Positions 1 through 6,576 of a stretch of DNA of 11,348 bases are shown here, in pieces. Where the stretch lies: NCBI GenBank assembly GCA_024404275.1, contig JAKSQG010000045.1, forward strand, positions 1 to 11,348, written 5' to 3'. A model generated the notes under the pieces. The model did not search any database, had not been told where the DNA came from, and saw nothing but the letters and a program-made list of their open reading frames with translations. Source of the DNA: Clostridia bacterium (GTDB lineage Bacteria; Bacillota; Clostridia; Christensenellales; Aristaeellaceae). Every line of letters starts with the position of its first letter. Position 1 is the stretch's first letter. A program made the position numbers and the translations under genes.

Positions 1-678
1 TGCGCCAAAGAAAGCATAATCTCCTATCTATTTCAAGCTTTTAGGCGCGTTCAATTGAATATCTGCATAATTACCATGAACATTGTATTTCAAACCATAA
101 AAAGCATAATTTCCAATGGCCACAATACCCTCTGGAATAGTTACTTCATAAATCGTATTACCTTTTAACGCAGCACCCGCTACTACAGTTACCAATGTCT
201 TCGTTTTCTTATTGTACAGTTGGTCACCAATTGTTGTAAATGTTGCATTGTTAGGTGATACGTTAATAGTTTTCAGCATAAAGCATCCGGCAAAAGCACC
301 GTCTCCGATTGAAGTAACATTTCCCGGAATATTTACAGTGCTGATTGGAGAACTGAAAAACGCTTTTACCCCTATTGTTGTAATAGTATCAGGCAAATAA
401 AGATTGTACTATTTCTCGATTTCATATCCACTAAACTTAACTTCCGTTTCACGCGCGAAAGCCTTCTCACCGATTGATGTTACAGAGTACCCGTCAATAT
501 ACTGCGGCACATAAATATCTTCACGGTTGCGTGCCCAATCAAACCCCGTAATTTCAACCGTACCGTTCCCTTTAATTGCATAAGAAAACAGCCCGCTTGT
601 TCCCGTGTTGGCAGCATAACAAATACTGCTTACAAGCAACGCTGCCAGCAAGGCAACTGCAAACAAACACTTTTTCAT
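1..678 (-). CDS. Secreted BspA-type leucine-rich repeat protein, partial, with two in-frame TAG codons
   Basis: The gene starts at ATG 678 behind GGAGG (7-nt spacing) and runs off the left edge, so the C-terminus is missing. Residues 1-22 are a Sec signal peptide (MKKCLFAV..., cleavage probably after CYA), so the product is exported. The remainder carries LRR_5/BspA repeats with the IGxxAF signature: TSIGEKAF, TTIGVKAF, TSIGDGAF, AIGNYAF. Two TAG codons lie in frame, at 409-411 (codon 90) and 28-30 (codon 217). The second sits inside a repeat, and the same frame continues with IGDYAFFGA, so this is one gene and not two. The start overlaps the DUF2971 stop in an ATGA, indicating translational coupling. 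BspA-like proteins in gut bacteria are usually surface or secreted binding proteins; the ligand here is unknown. An alternative is a decayed gene, but the repeats are intact and there is no frameshift. Confidence 0.8.
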
Positions 679-1538
679 AATTGTTCCTCCTTTTTTCCCG
701 TTGGATCATTTGACTCCTGTACAATCAGCTTGTATTCATCCTTGTCAAGCTGCATTTTATACCAATAAATCTGTTTTCCCTTGTTTTCCTCATTTAGCCT
801 GTCACATATCTCAATAACATGCCTCTGCACATCAATTGGCATCCTGGGACCAAGATAAACCTTACTCGGCAATGGCATCACCGTATTCTGTGGCAGATTA
901 TCCCCATATATCAACCCATTAGAGTCTTTGGATTTGTCAAGATGCGGGTAGGTTACAATAATCCGCCATTCCCGCTCTTTTTCCCAGTCTTTTGATTTCA
1001 TCAGAAACGGCAGGACAGGAATATCTATTTTGTCACTCTTCCTTTGTTCTCTTTCGCGTTCCTTGTATTGGTTCAAAACCTTACTCAGCTTCTCCGGACT
1101 GTATTCTCCAAATCGTCTCGACGAGTATATCACCGGGAATAAATGATACACCGCTTCATAGTCTGCAGCCTCATCTTCCGAAAAATCATACGCAAGGCAC
1201 ATTCCTGCGAAATTATCAGCATATTGTCCCCACATGTACAAATCATTTTCATTTTCGGAAAATGATTTAATAAATGCACTGTCTGTTATGGTACGAAGTA
1301 CATCCCCATCGACCGTGTCTTCAGCTTTTGCGCTTATTCCTTCAAAAGGATCATTCATTTTCCCGATTTCCGTCAAATGAACCGTACTGGTTTCCAAAGA
1401 CCTGATTGCATAATAATCCGCACGCGAGTAACGATAAAGAATCGGCAGTTGCTTTTGATTCTCAGCTATCACGTCATATGCAAAATTCTTAAGCTATTCA
1501 TCGTTTGATAGCTTATTATTGCTTATCCATTTCTGCAT
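675..1538 (-). CDS. DUF2971 family protein with one in-frame TAG codon near the N-terminus
   Basis: Cytoplasmic protein with no signal or membrane segment. The DUF2971 hallmark LYRYS...KMNDPFEG is followed by a Trp/Tyr-rich central part (LYMWGQYADNFAGMCLAY) and a C-terminal KDWEKEREWRI segment. Function is unknown for the family, although such genes are common in accessory regions. With the standard code only a GTG start at 1472 is available, and it has no Shine-Dalgarno site. Reading through TAG at 1494-1496 extends the frame to ATG 1538 (GAGGAG just upstream), ATG 1556, ATG 1592 and ATG 1607. I prefer 1538, giving 287 residues with TAG as codon 15 (NDE-TAG-LKNF). Starts at 1556 or TTG 1562 remain possible, and 1607 lies upstream of the predicted transcript start. 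The gene ends in TGA overlapping the LRR gene start, so the two form an operon, probably controlled by the divergent XRE regulator. Confidence 0.72.
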
Positions 1539-1587
1539 TTCTCCTCTGGAGTCCATCCGCAAGTCTGCACTTCCTTTCTTTGAAGCA

Positions 1588-1616
1588 AGCATATCATATT
1601 TCGCCATTTTACGCAA
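1588..1616 (-). promoter_or_regulatory. Possible promoter of the DUF2971-LRR operon
   Basis: On the minus strand, TTGCGT (1611-1616) and TATGCT (1588-1593) are separated by exactly 17 bases, and a TG one base upstream makes an extended -10. The -35 lies inside the 34-bp palindrome, as expected for a repressed promoter. It would start transcription near 1581, favouring translation start 1538 or 1556. The hexamers are weak (3/6 and 4/6), so this is tentative. Confidence 0.4.
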
Positions 1617-1640
1617 GTGCGTATACGCTATTGCGTAAAA
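1607..1640. promoter_or_regulatory. Nested 34-bp palindrome, likely operator of the XRE regulator
   Basis: The outer arms TTTTACGCAA and TTGCGTAAAA are perfect inverted repeats, and the centre GCGTATACGC is itself a perfect palindrome. Only two base pairs in the whole element are mismatched. Each half also contains its own dyad, ACGCAAGTGCGT and ACGCTATTGCGT, so there are two stacked operator half-units. It lies between the divergent XRE and DUF2971 genes and overlaps the predicted -35 of the latter. Autorepression by a dimer or tetramer of the XRE protein is the natural reading. Confidence 0.65.
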
Positions 1641-1669
1641 TTTTGTATTCTTGATTCGAGGTGAATAAT

Positions 1670-1912
1670 ATGTCAGTCAAGGATGCAGTTGCGGAACGGA
1701 TTCAATAGCTGTGTATGGAACAGGGAATACGGTTGAACGATTTGGCTAATCGTTCGGGGGTTACGCCATCTTCTGTTTACAGTATGATGGATGAACGTCG
1801 CCGTGAAGTATCCGTAAATCTCGTCAAAAAGCTGTGTGATGGTTTAGGTGTAACGCTGACATAGTTCTTCAAAGCCGAAGTGTTCGAAAAATTGGAACAG
1901 GAAATTCAATAA
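1670..1912 (+). CDS. Small XRE/Cro-type HTH regulator with two in-frame TAG codons
   Basis: Begins at ATG 1670 with GAGGTG six bases upstream and ends in TAA at 1910-1912, giving 80 residues. The helix-turn-helix spans roughly residues 20-58 (LNDLANRSGVTPSSVYSMM). It is followed by the KKLCDGLGVTL helix and an FFKAEVF tail, typical of short Firmicute XRE repressors. TAG occurs at 1706-1708 (codon 13, ERIQ-TAG-LCMEQG) and 1862-1864 (codon 65, TLT-TAG-FFKA). Both positions normally hold a polar residue (Glu/Gln type) in relatives, by memory of the family. Without readthrough no HTH protein can be made, so standard annotation would miss this gene. It is divergent from the DUF2971 operon and adjacent to a palindromic operator, suggesting local control of that operon and of itself. 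Confidence 0.82.
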
Positions 1913-1948
1913 AAGCATTTCCACACAAAAGAATGGAAATGCTTTTTT
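1911..1948 (+). terminator. Rho-independent terminator of the XRE gene
   Basis: A 13-bp perfect stem, AAAAGCATTTCCA (1911-1923) with TGGAAATGCTTTT (1934-1946), has a 10-base loop and runs into a T tract. It begins within the TAA stop of the XRE gene. The run of A at the left foot means it could also stop minus-strand transcription arriving from the right. Confidence 0.85.
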
Positions 1949-2055
1949 ATTGCCGATTTATAATAAACAAACCCTTGCACCAATGCCGACAAACGCCAAG
2001 CAATAATACAAGAGTGTAATGCCGTATATATGAACCGCCTTTTCTCAGGTAGGGT

Positions 2056-2101
2056 TTGGGGAGCGCATGCTTTTCGGCATCGAAAAGCGTGCCCTCCCCA
2101 A
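2056..2101. repeat. Long imperfect hairpin between the XRE and zinc-ribbon genes
   Basis: TTGGGGAG (2056-2063) pairs with CTCCCCAA (2094-2101). After one C/C mismatch an 11-bp stem follows, GCATGCTTTTC with GAAAAGCGTGC (one G-U pair), closing on a six-base loop. It lies 18 nt downstream of the zinc-ribbon stop, so it may terminate or stabilise that operon's mRNA. There is no T tract on either side, so it is not a canonical intrinsic terminator. The rest of the 1949-2119 gap shows nothing I can support. Confidence 0.6.
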
Positions 2102-2119
2102 TCATCTGCCCGTTCCTTC

Positions 2120-2596
2120 TTATCGTTCCTCAAGCCTCGCCAGCCTGCGGATCGCCTTGCCTGCCGCCGTAAGCAGCAGCCCGGGCACCGCCGCCAGCAG
2201 TGAAGCCATGAACGCCAGCACGGCATAAACAAGCGCGCACACAAAGCCGCCCAGTGCCGCGGGATCGTCAAACAATAACCCCAGCACTACGGTCGATACG
2301 GCGTCGTACTGCCGCCATGCCAGCACCATCGTCAGTACAAACATCAAAGTCGCCAGCAGCGAGCCCATCAGAATGAATCCGCCGCCGCCATGCGCCCGTA
2401 CAGGTTCGGGATGATACTCCGCCCCCGGGGTCGTGGGATAGCTTCGCACCGGGGCATTCTGCCGCTGCGCGGTATACGCCGCGGAATTCTGCTGCTGTGC
2501 CGCGCCAAAGCGCCCCACACTGCGTGCCGCGCCGCAGGATACGCAAATATTCACACGGTCATCATTCGCCGCACCGCACTTGTCACAATTCCACAT
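2120..2596 (-). CDS. Zinc-ribbon membrane protein of unknown function
   Basis: 158 residues. The N-terminus is a zinc ribbon with two CxxC knuckles (C4/C7 and C18/C21: MWNCDKCG, NICVSCGAA). A low-complexity Gln/Ala/Pro linker follows (about 25-70). Two to three hydrophobic segments fill the C-terminal half (about 72-96, 103-122 and 124-145), so the protein is probably anchored in the membrane with its ribbon in the cytoplasm. Such zinc-ribbon plus membrane proteins are common in Clostridia and have no assigned reaction. It is the last gene of the operon, starting 5 nt after the IspDF stop with AAGGA upstream, and ends in TAA. Co-transcription with IspDF does not by itself imply a role in isoprenoid synthesis. 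Confidence 0.75.
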   Translation of the reverse strand: MWNCDKCGAANDDRVNICVSCGAARSVGRFGAAQQQNSAAYTAQRQNAPVRSYPTTPGAEYHPEPVRAHGGGGFILMGSLLATLMFVLTMVLAWRQYDAVSTVVLGLLFDDPAALGGFVCALVYAVLAFMASLLAAVPGLLLTAAGKAIRRLARLEER

Positions 2597-2601
2597 GGCT
2601 G

Positions 2602-3741
2602 TTATTCCTTTCCGTACACCAATGCCACGGCATGGGCGCTGATGCCCTCCCCGCGTCCCTCAAAGCCCATCTGCTCCGTGGTGGTCGCCTTGACGGATAC
2701 CCGTCCGATGGGCAGTTCCAGCGCCTCTGCAATGTTCTGCCGCATCTGCGGAATATATTCCATCAGCTTCGGCCGCTGCGCAATGACTGTCACATCCACG
2801 TTATAGGGCACAAAACCGTTGCTTTTCAATATCTCCGCCGCTTTTTTCAGCAAAATCAGAGACGAAATGCCTTTGTACTGCGGATCCTTGTCCGAAAAAT
2901 GCTGTCCGATATCGCCCAGTGCTGCCGCGCCCAGCAGCGCATCCGTCAGCGCGTGCAGCAGCACATCGGCATCGCTGTGTCCCAGCAGCCCCTTTTCATA
3001 AGGGATTTCGACCCCGCCCAGGATCAGCTTCCGCCCCTCCGTCAAACGGTGAGCATCATAACCATGCCCCACACGCGGCATGCCCAGCGCGTAAAAATCC
3101 GCCACAGCACAATCCTCCGGTATCGTCAGCTTGATGTTGCGCACCCCGCCGGGGCACAGCCTGACCGGCACTCCCAAAGCGGAAACCAGCGCTGCGTCAT
3201 CGGTGCAGCGGCTGACAGCCTCACGGTGTGCCTGCAGGATCAATTCCTTTTTGAACGCCTGCGGCGTCTGCACCGCCCGCAGCATCGAACGATCCGCTTC
3301 ACCATCGATCACGCAGCCATCCGCCGTATGCTTCAATGTGTCCGTTACCGCCGTACAGGGAATGCCGCTGCCATACTCCCGTGCCGAGGCGATCACATTT
3401 TCCACGGTCATGTCATCCACCAGCGGCCTCGCGCCATCATGGATGAGCACGATGTCGCACTCCTCCGGCAGCGCTTCCAGACCGTTCAGCACCGATTGCT
3501 GCCGGTCCTGCCCCGCAGATGCCGTGCGTTCTGCCGCCATGCCGCAGCTGCGCAGCGCATCCATAGGTGCCGAACCGTCCTGCGGACGCGTCACCAGCAC
3601 CAATCCGTCACAATGCCGCTTGAGCGTCTCTGCCGCCCGGCACAGTCCGGGGACGCCGCCCACACGCAGCATCGTTTTATTCGCCTCCGCGCCCATCCGG
3701 GTGCCGTTTCCCCCGGCCAGCAAAATTGCCCAGACGCTCAC
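2602..3741 (-). CDS. ispDF: Bifunctional IspD-IspF enzyme of the MEP isoprenoid pathway
   Basis: 379 residues in two fused domains. IspD (about 1-220, 2-C-methyl-D-erythritol 4-phosphate cytidylyltransferase) shows the nucleotide loop LAGGNGTRMG near residue 8 with Lys in ANKTML, and the HDGARPLV signature near residue 98. IspF (about 221-379, 2-C-methyl-D-erythritol 2,4-cyclodiphosphate synthase) has the metal ligands Asp and His in GHGYDAHRL, a further His in LLHALTDALLG, and the TTTEQMGFEGRGEGI active-site segment. Together they perform two non-consecutive steps towards IPP and DMAPP in the cytosol. The start is GTG 3741 with GGAGG upstream, overlapping the DUF4364 stop as GTGA. It ends in TAA and contains no TAG. 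Both domains look catalytically complete. Confidence 0.95.
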   Translation of the reverse strand: MSVWAILLAGGNGTRMGAEANKTMLRVGGVPGLCRAAETLKRHCDGLVLVTRPQDGSAPMDALRSCGMAAERTASAGQDRQQSVLNGLEALPEECDIVLIHDGARPLVDDMTVENVIASAREYGSGIPCTAVTDTLKHTADGCVIDGEADRSMLRAVQTPQAFKKELILQAHREAVSRCTDDAALVSALGVPVRLCPGGVRNIKLTIPEDCAVADFYALGMPRVGHGYDAHRLTEGRKLILGGVEIPYEKGLLGHSDADVLLHALTDALLGAAALGDIGQHFSDKDPQYKGISSLILLKKAAEILKSNGFVPYNVDVTVIAQRPKLMEYIPQMRQNIAEALELPIGRVSVKATTTEQMGFEGRGEGISAHAVALVYGKE

Positions 3742-4277
3742 GTTTCCTCCTCATTGAGCTGCGAAAGCAGATACCGATAGATCTCTCCCGCATGCTTTTC
3801 CCACGCGCCGGTCAGCTTTTCCGCCATTTCCTGCAGCGGCACGTTCAGCTTCAGTTCCATCGCGGCAATGTCCCCTTCCATCAGGCACAGATGCGCTACA
3901 TAATCACCGCGCCTCTCCCGCGTGATGGCAGTGGAAAACTGGTTTTCCTTTTCATAGCGTTCCCGATAGCCGGGTGCTTTTTCACAGATGGCGGTTGCAA
4001 TGCTGTGCCGCATATGATTTTCAAAAAAAGAAAGCGTTTCGATCCCGGCCTCTGTCAGGCGGTAAAGTCCCTCCGTAGGACGCTCGATCACCGCTGCCAG
4101 ACCATTTTCGGTCAGCGCACGCAGCGCCAGCACCAGCTCAATATCGTTCATCAGCTCGCTGTCCGTCACAAAATAGAGCAGCTGCAGATGCGTACTGGCG
4201 CCCAGTTCCCGCAGAATCAGCATCGTATAAAGCTGCGCCTGCGTGGGCTCCAACAAGGTTTTATCATTTGTCGGCAT
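3738..4277 (-). CDS. DUF4364 family protein (winged-helix-like, possible regulator)
   Basis: 179 residues starting at ATG 4277, which has an excellent GGAGG five bases upstream; a longer frame to TTG 4334 exists but lacks such a site and would begin upstream of the likely transcript start. The N-terminal half (LYTMLILREL..., then NDIELVLALRALTENGLAAV and GLYRLTEAGIETLSFF) has the helix-helix-wing layout of a winged-helix DNA-binding domain, as in DUF4364. The C-terminal part is a charged alpha/beta segment. First gene of the DUF4364-ispDF-zinc-ribbon operon and overlaps ispDF by 4 nt; ends in TGA. Soluble and cytoplasmic; target unknown. Confidence 0.82.
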   Translation of the reverse strand: MPTNDKTLLEPTQAQLYTMLILRELGASTHLQLLYFVTDSELMNDIELVLALRALTENGLAAVIERPTEGLYRLTEAGIETLSFFENHMRHSIATAICEKAPGYRERYEKENQFSTAITRERRGDYVAHLCLMEGDIAAMELKLNVPLQEMAEKLTGAWEKHAGEIYRYLLSQLNEEET

Positions 4278-4316
4278 CGTTTCCTCCAAGGGCCGTCTGT
4301 GCGGCGCCCGCACTCC

Positions 4317-4345
4317 ATTGTAATCGCTGGACAAGTGAATGTAAA
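4317..4345 (-). promoter_or_regulatory. Sigma-A-type promoter for the DUF4364-ispDF operon
   Basis: On the minus strand, -35 TTTACA (4340-4345) and -10 TACAAT (4317-4322) are separated by exactly 17 bases. Each hexamer matches consensus in five of six positions. A transcript would begin near 4310, about 33 nt before ATG 4277. It is interleaved with the plus-strand promoter at 4328-4356. Confidence 0.78.
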
Positions 4346-4356
4346 GGTATTATAAT
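4328..4356 (+). promoter_or_regulatory. Sigma-A-type promoter for the tagaturonate-reductase-like gene
   Basis: -35 TGGACA (4328-4333), a 17-base spacer, and a perfect -10 TATAAT (4351-4356). A transcript would start near 4363, about 29 nt before ATG 4392, leaving room for the GGAGG ribosome site. The near-consensus match suggests strong constitutive expression unless the facing promoter interferes. Confidence 0.82.
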
Positions 4357-4391
4357 GAAAGAGAAATGATTTTTACACATCGGAGGCAGTT

Positions 4392-5591
4392 ATGGATCAG
4401 CAAAAATACCTTCTGACGGCGGTCGAACTGGATGAGGAAGGCACCCGCCACGCCCTTGTTCTGGGCGCCAGCGGCTCCGCCCGCGGGCTGCTCGGTCAGT
4501 ACGCCGAGCGCGCCGACCGCGCCACCAAGGAAGAGGAATGGGCTTGCCGTGACTCCCTGTGCTGCCTGATGGCAGATGAATCCGTCCCCGTCAATGAGCA
4601 GGAGACCGCTGCCTCCATGGCGGAAGCCACCACCTTTGCCGGCATTGCCGTGCGCATTCTTTTTGCCCGCCTCCATGCCGGAAAAAAAGGCATCTCCGTG
4701 CTGCCCTGTGACGAAAAAGAGCACAACGGTGCCCTGTTGGAAGAAAACATGATCCGCTGCGCCCTTTTATGGAACCTCGGCCGTGATTTTCTGCGCTGGA
4801 TGACGGAAGAAAATGCCGTCTGCTCCACCCTGCAGGATTGCGCCGAATGGCTGATTGAAGCCGATGAACACGCCGCCGCCCTGCTGCCTGTGGATGGCAC
4901 CCGCGGAGCCGTGCGCCTTGTTCGCGACCTGACCCCTTACCGGGAACGCCGCCGTCTGATGCTGGGCGGCTCCTCGGCGCTGCTGGCCGCCTGTGCCGCC
5001 CTGTGCGGCATTTACCGCGTGGGCGACGCCATGCGGGATGACGATATCCGCGGTATCCTGGCCCGTGCGCTGACCCGTGTTTATCTGCCGGTCATGCCGG
5101 CCTCACTGGAGGATACCCTGCAGTACGCCGCCCATGTCTGCTCCTATCTGGAAAACACCATCGGTGCGGAAAGCTGGCCTGTAATGGGCGAAAACCTGCC
5201 CTCCCGTCTGATGAGCGGCGTCGTACCCGTGCTCAACACCTGGATGAATAAAGAAGGCGTGCTGCCGGCGGAAGCGGTTTTTGCCATCAGTGCCGCTGTC
5301 ATGCTGCTTTCCAGCTGCCAGAGAACGGCGGAGGGCACCTATGAGCTGCCCGGTGAGGATGCCCGTCGCCCCGTACTCGACCGGGAAGCCGTTCTGTCGG
5401 CTTTCTCCCGCATGAGCTGCGATATGGCGCCCGAATCCCTTTCCTACGCCGCCCTCAGCGATGTCGAGATTTGGGGCTGCGATTTAAGGGAACTGGACGG
5501 CCTCGAAGACGCCGTAGCCAATCAGCTGCGGGATATGCAGCTGCTCGGCGTCCGCGAGGCCATGCGCACCGCCGTCACCGAAGAAGCCTGA
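4392..5591 (+). CDS. Tagaturonate-reductase/mannitol-dehydrogenase-like protein lacking catalytic residues (probable pseudoenzyme)
   Basis: 399 residues with ATG behind GGAGG; ends in TGA. From about residue 85 onward it can be threaded onto UxaB-type polyol/uronate dehydrogenases: GISVLPCDEKEHNG (family LPCELIxxNG), WNLGRDFLRWMTEENAVCSTL (family WxLGxxFxxWIxENxxFCNTL), YRERRRLMLGGSSA (family KxRxLNGAHT), a YAAHV...LPSRLMSGVVPVL stretch, and the WGCDLRELDGL end (family WGxDLxxxPGL). The family catalytic Lys-x4-Asn-x2-His is replaced by Arg187, Gly192 and Ser195. The N-terminal part is only about 80 residues against roughly 170 in UxaB, so most of the NAD-binding fold is missing. The frame is intact and the promoter strong, so it seems to be maintained. 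A non-catalytic role (regulator or scaffold) is inference; the alignment is from memory. Confidence 0.7.
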   Translation: MDQQKYLLTAVELDEEGTRHALVLGASGSARGLLGQYAERADRATKEEEWACRDSLCCLMADESVPVNEQETAASMAEATTFAGIAVRILFARLHAGKKGISVLPCDEKEHNGALLEENMIRCALLWNLGRDFLRWMTEENAVCSTLQDCAEWLIEADEHAAALLPVDGTRGAVRLVRDLTPYRERRRLMLGGSSALLAACAALCGIYRVGDAMRDDDIRGILARALTRVYLPVMPASLEDTLQYAAHVCSYLENTIGAESWPVMGENLPSRLMSGVVPVLNTWMNKEGVLPAEAVFAISAAVMLLSSCQRTAEGTYELPGEDARRPVLDREAVLSAFSRMSCDMAPESLSYAALSDVEIWGCDLRELDGLEDAVANQLRDMQLLGVREAMRTAVTEEA

Positions 5592-6500
5592 TCATTTCCA
5601 GAGCTCTTCGGGATAGGTACCGTCCGAAGACATCTTTTCAATGGCCTCCTGCACGGCAGGCAGGTCCTCACGATAGGTAATGCCATACCAGCGGTCGGTG
5701 GTGGGCAGCACCTTCACGGTGGAAATGCCCTCCTTCAGCGTATCGTTGACCACAAAGGGCAGATAGTATTCCGCCTTCATCGGGTTGTCCTTCAAACTGC
5801 CCGCATAGAAAGCGGGGAAGCGTGCCCACAGTTCATCCATCAGGTCGGGCGTAAAGCCCCACATGTTCATCGATACCACCGTTTCGGGCTCCAGACGCGT
5901 GTAGTGCTCCCCGTCGAGTGTGTACAGCGGTCCATCGCAGGTGGAAATGATGTGTGTGGTCTCCACAATGCCGGTCAGCAGGCCGTTTTCATCGGTACTG
6001 CACACGCCGCGGGAGACAAATCCGTTTTCGGACAGCGTGTTCTTCAGCTTAAAGCCCGCCATCACATACTCGCCCTTGCCGTGCGGCTGCTTCAAAAAGT
6101 CATAGACCACCTTGAAGGCGTCCCGGCCATAGAAGTCATCGCCGTTGATGGCGGCAAAGGGCGCGTCAACAAAAGGCTTGGCGCACATGACCGCGTGACC
6201 CGTACCAAAGGGCTTCACACGTCCCTCGGGCACCGCACAGCCCTCCGGAATGTTCTCCATGCGCTGCACCGCGTAATGCACCTCCATGTGTTCCGCAGCC
6301 CGGCGGCCGATGCCGTTTTCAAAATCGGCCTTGATGGCCTCGCTGACAATAAACACCACCCGGCGGAAGCCTGCACGGTAGGCATCATACAGTGAATAAT
6401 CAATAATATGGTCGCTATGCTTTCCAAAGGACGCCAGCTGCTTGACCCCGCCGAAGCGGCTGCCGATGCCCGCGGCCATGACAATCAGAATCGGTTCCAT
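5592..6500 (-). CDS. Nucleotidyltransferase of the sugar-nucleotide pyrophosphorylase type
   Basis: 302 residues, starting at ATG 6500 with AGGAG eight bases upstream and ending in TGA. The N-terminus carries the NTP-transferase loop MAAGIGSRFGG with Lys20 following. The GTGHAV segment (99-104) and INGDDFYG (about 118-125) supply the nucleotide- and metal-binding positions of GT-A-fold transferases. The C-terminal half (SMNMWGFTPDLM, AEYYLPFVVND, TTDRWYGITY) resembles clostridial NDP-sugar pyrophosphorylase-like proteins. It should couple a sugar phosphate to an NTP in the cytosol, but the substrate cannot be read from sequence. It converges with the preceding plus-strand gene: the two stops share the palindrome TGATCA with no base between them. 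Confidence 0.8.
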   Translation of the reverse strand: MEPILIVMAAGIGSRFGGVKQLASFGKHSDHIIDYSLYDAYRAGFRRVVFIVSEAIKADFENGIGRRAAEHMEVHYAVQRMENIPEGCAVPEGRVKPFGTGHAVMCAKPFVDAPFAAINGDDFYGRDAFKVVYDFLKQPHGKGEYVMAGFKLKNTLSENGFVSRGVCSTDENGLLTGIVETTHIISTCDGPLYTLDGEHYTRLEPETVVSMNMWGFTPDLMDELWARFPAFYAGSLKDNPMKAEYYLPFVVNDTLKEGISTVKVLPTTDRWYGITYREDLPAVQEAIEKMSSDGTYPEELWK

Positions 6501-6533
6501 TTTTGTTTCTCCTTTGCTTGCGCTGATAAAATC

Positions 6534-6562
6534 AGTATATCATATCTGTCTCTTTTTTACAA
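6534..6562 (-). promoter_or_regulatory. Likely promoter of the nucleotidyltransferase gene
   Basis: On the minus strand, TTGTAA (6557-6562) and TATACT (6534-6539) have exactly 17 bases between them. This gives a transcript start near 6527 and a leader of about 27 nt. A divergent plus-strand promoter for trmL (possible TTGCTT at 6514-6519 and TATCAT at 6538-6543, 18 bases apart) overlaps it but is weaker. Confidence 0.55.
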
Positions 6563-6576
6563 CGCGGAGGAAGCTT

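Noticed and set aside
28..396. Separate 122-residue LRR gene starting at TTG 396
   Set aside because: It is the same frame as the upstream signal-peptide-bearing piece, separated only by TAG, and there is no ribosome site at the TTG.
1906..2271. Minus-strand frame overlapping the zinc-ribbon gene and terminator
   Set aside because: Out of frame with the zinc-ribbon protein, Trp/Arg-rich nonsense translation, crosses the hairpin and the terminator.
2497..3780. 427-residue plus-strand open frame rich in Arg, His and Gln
   Set aside because: Antisense shadow of the clearly recognisable ispDF gene, with no sensible start site or domain.
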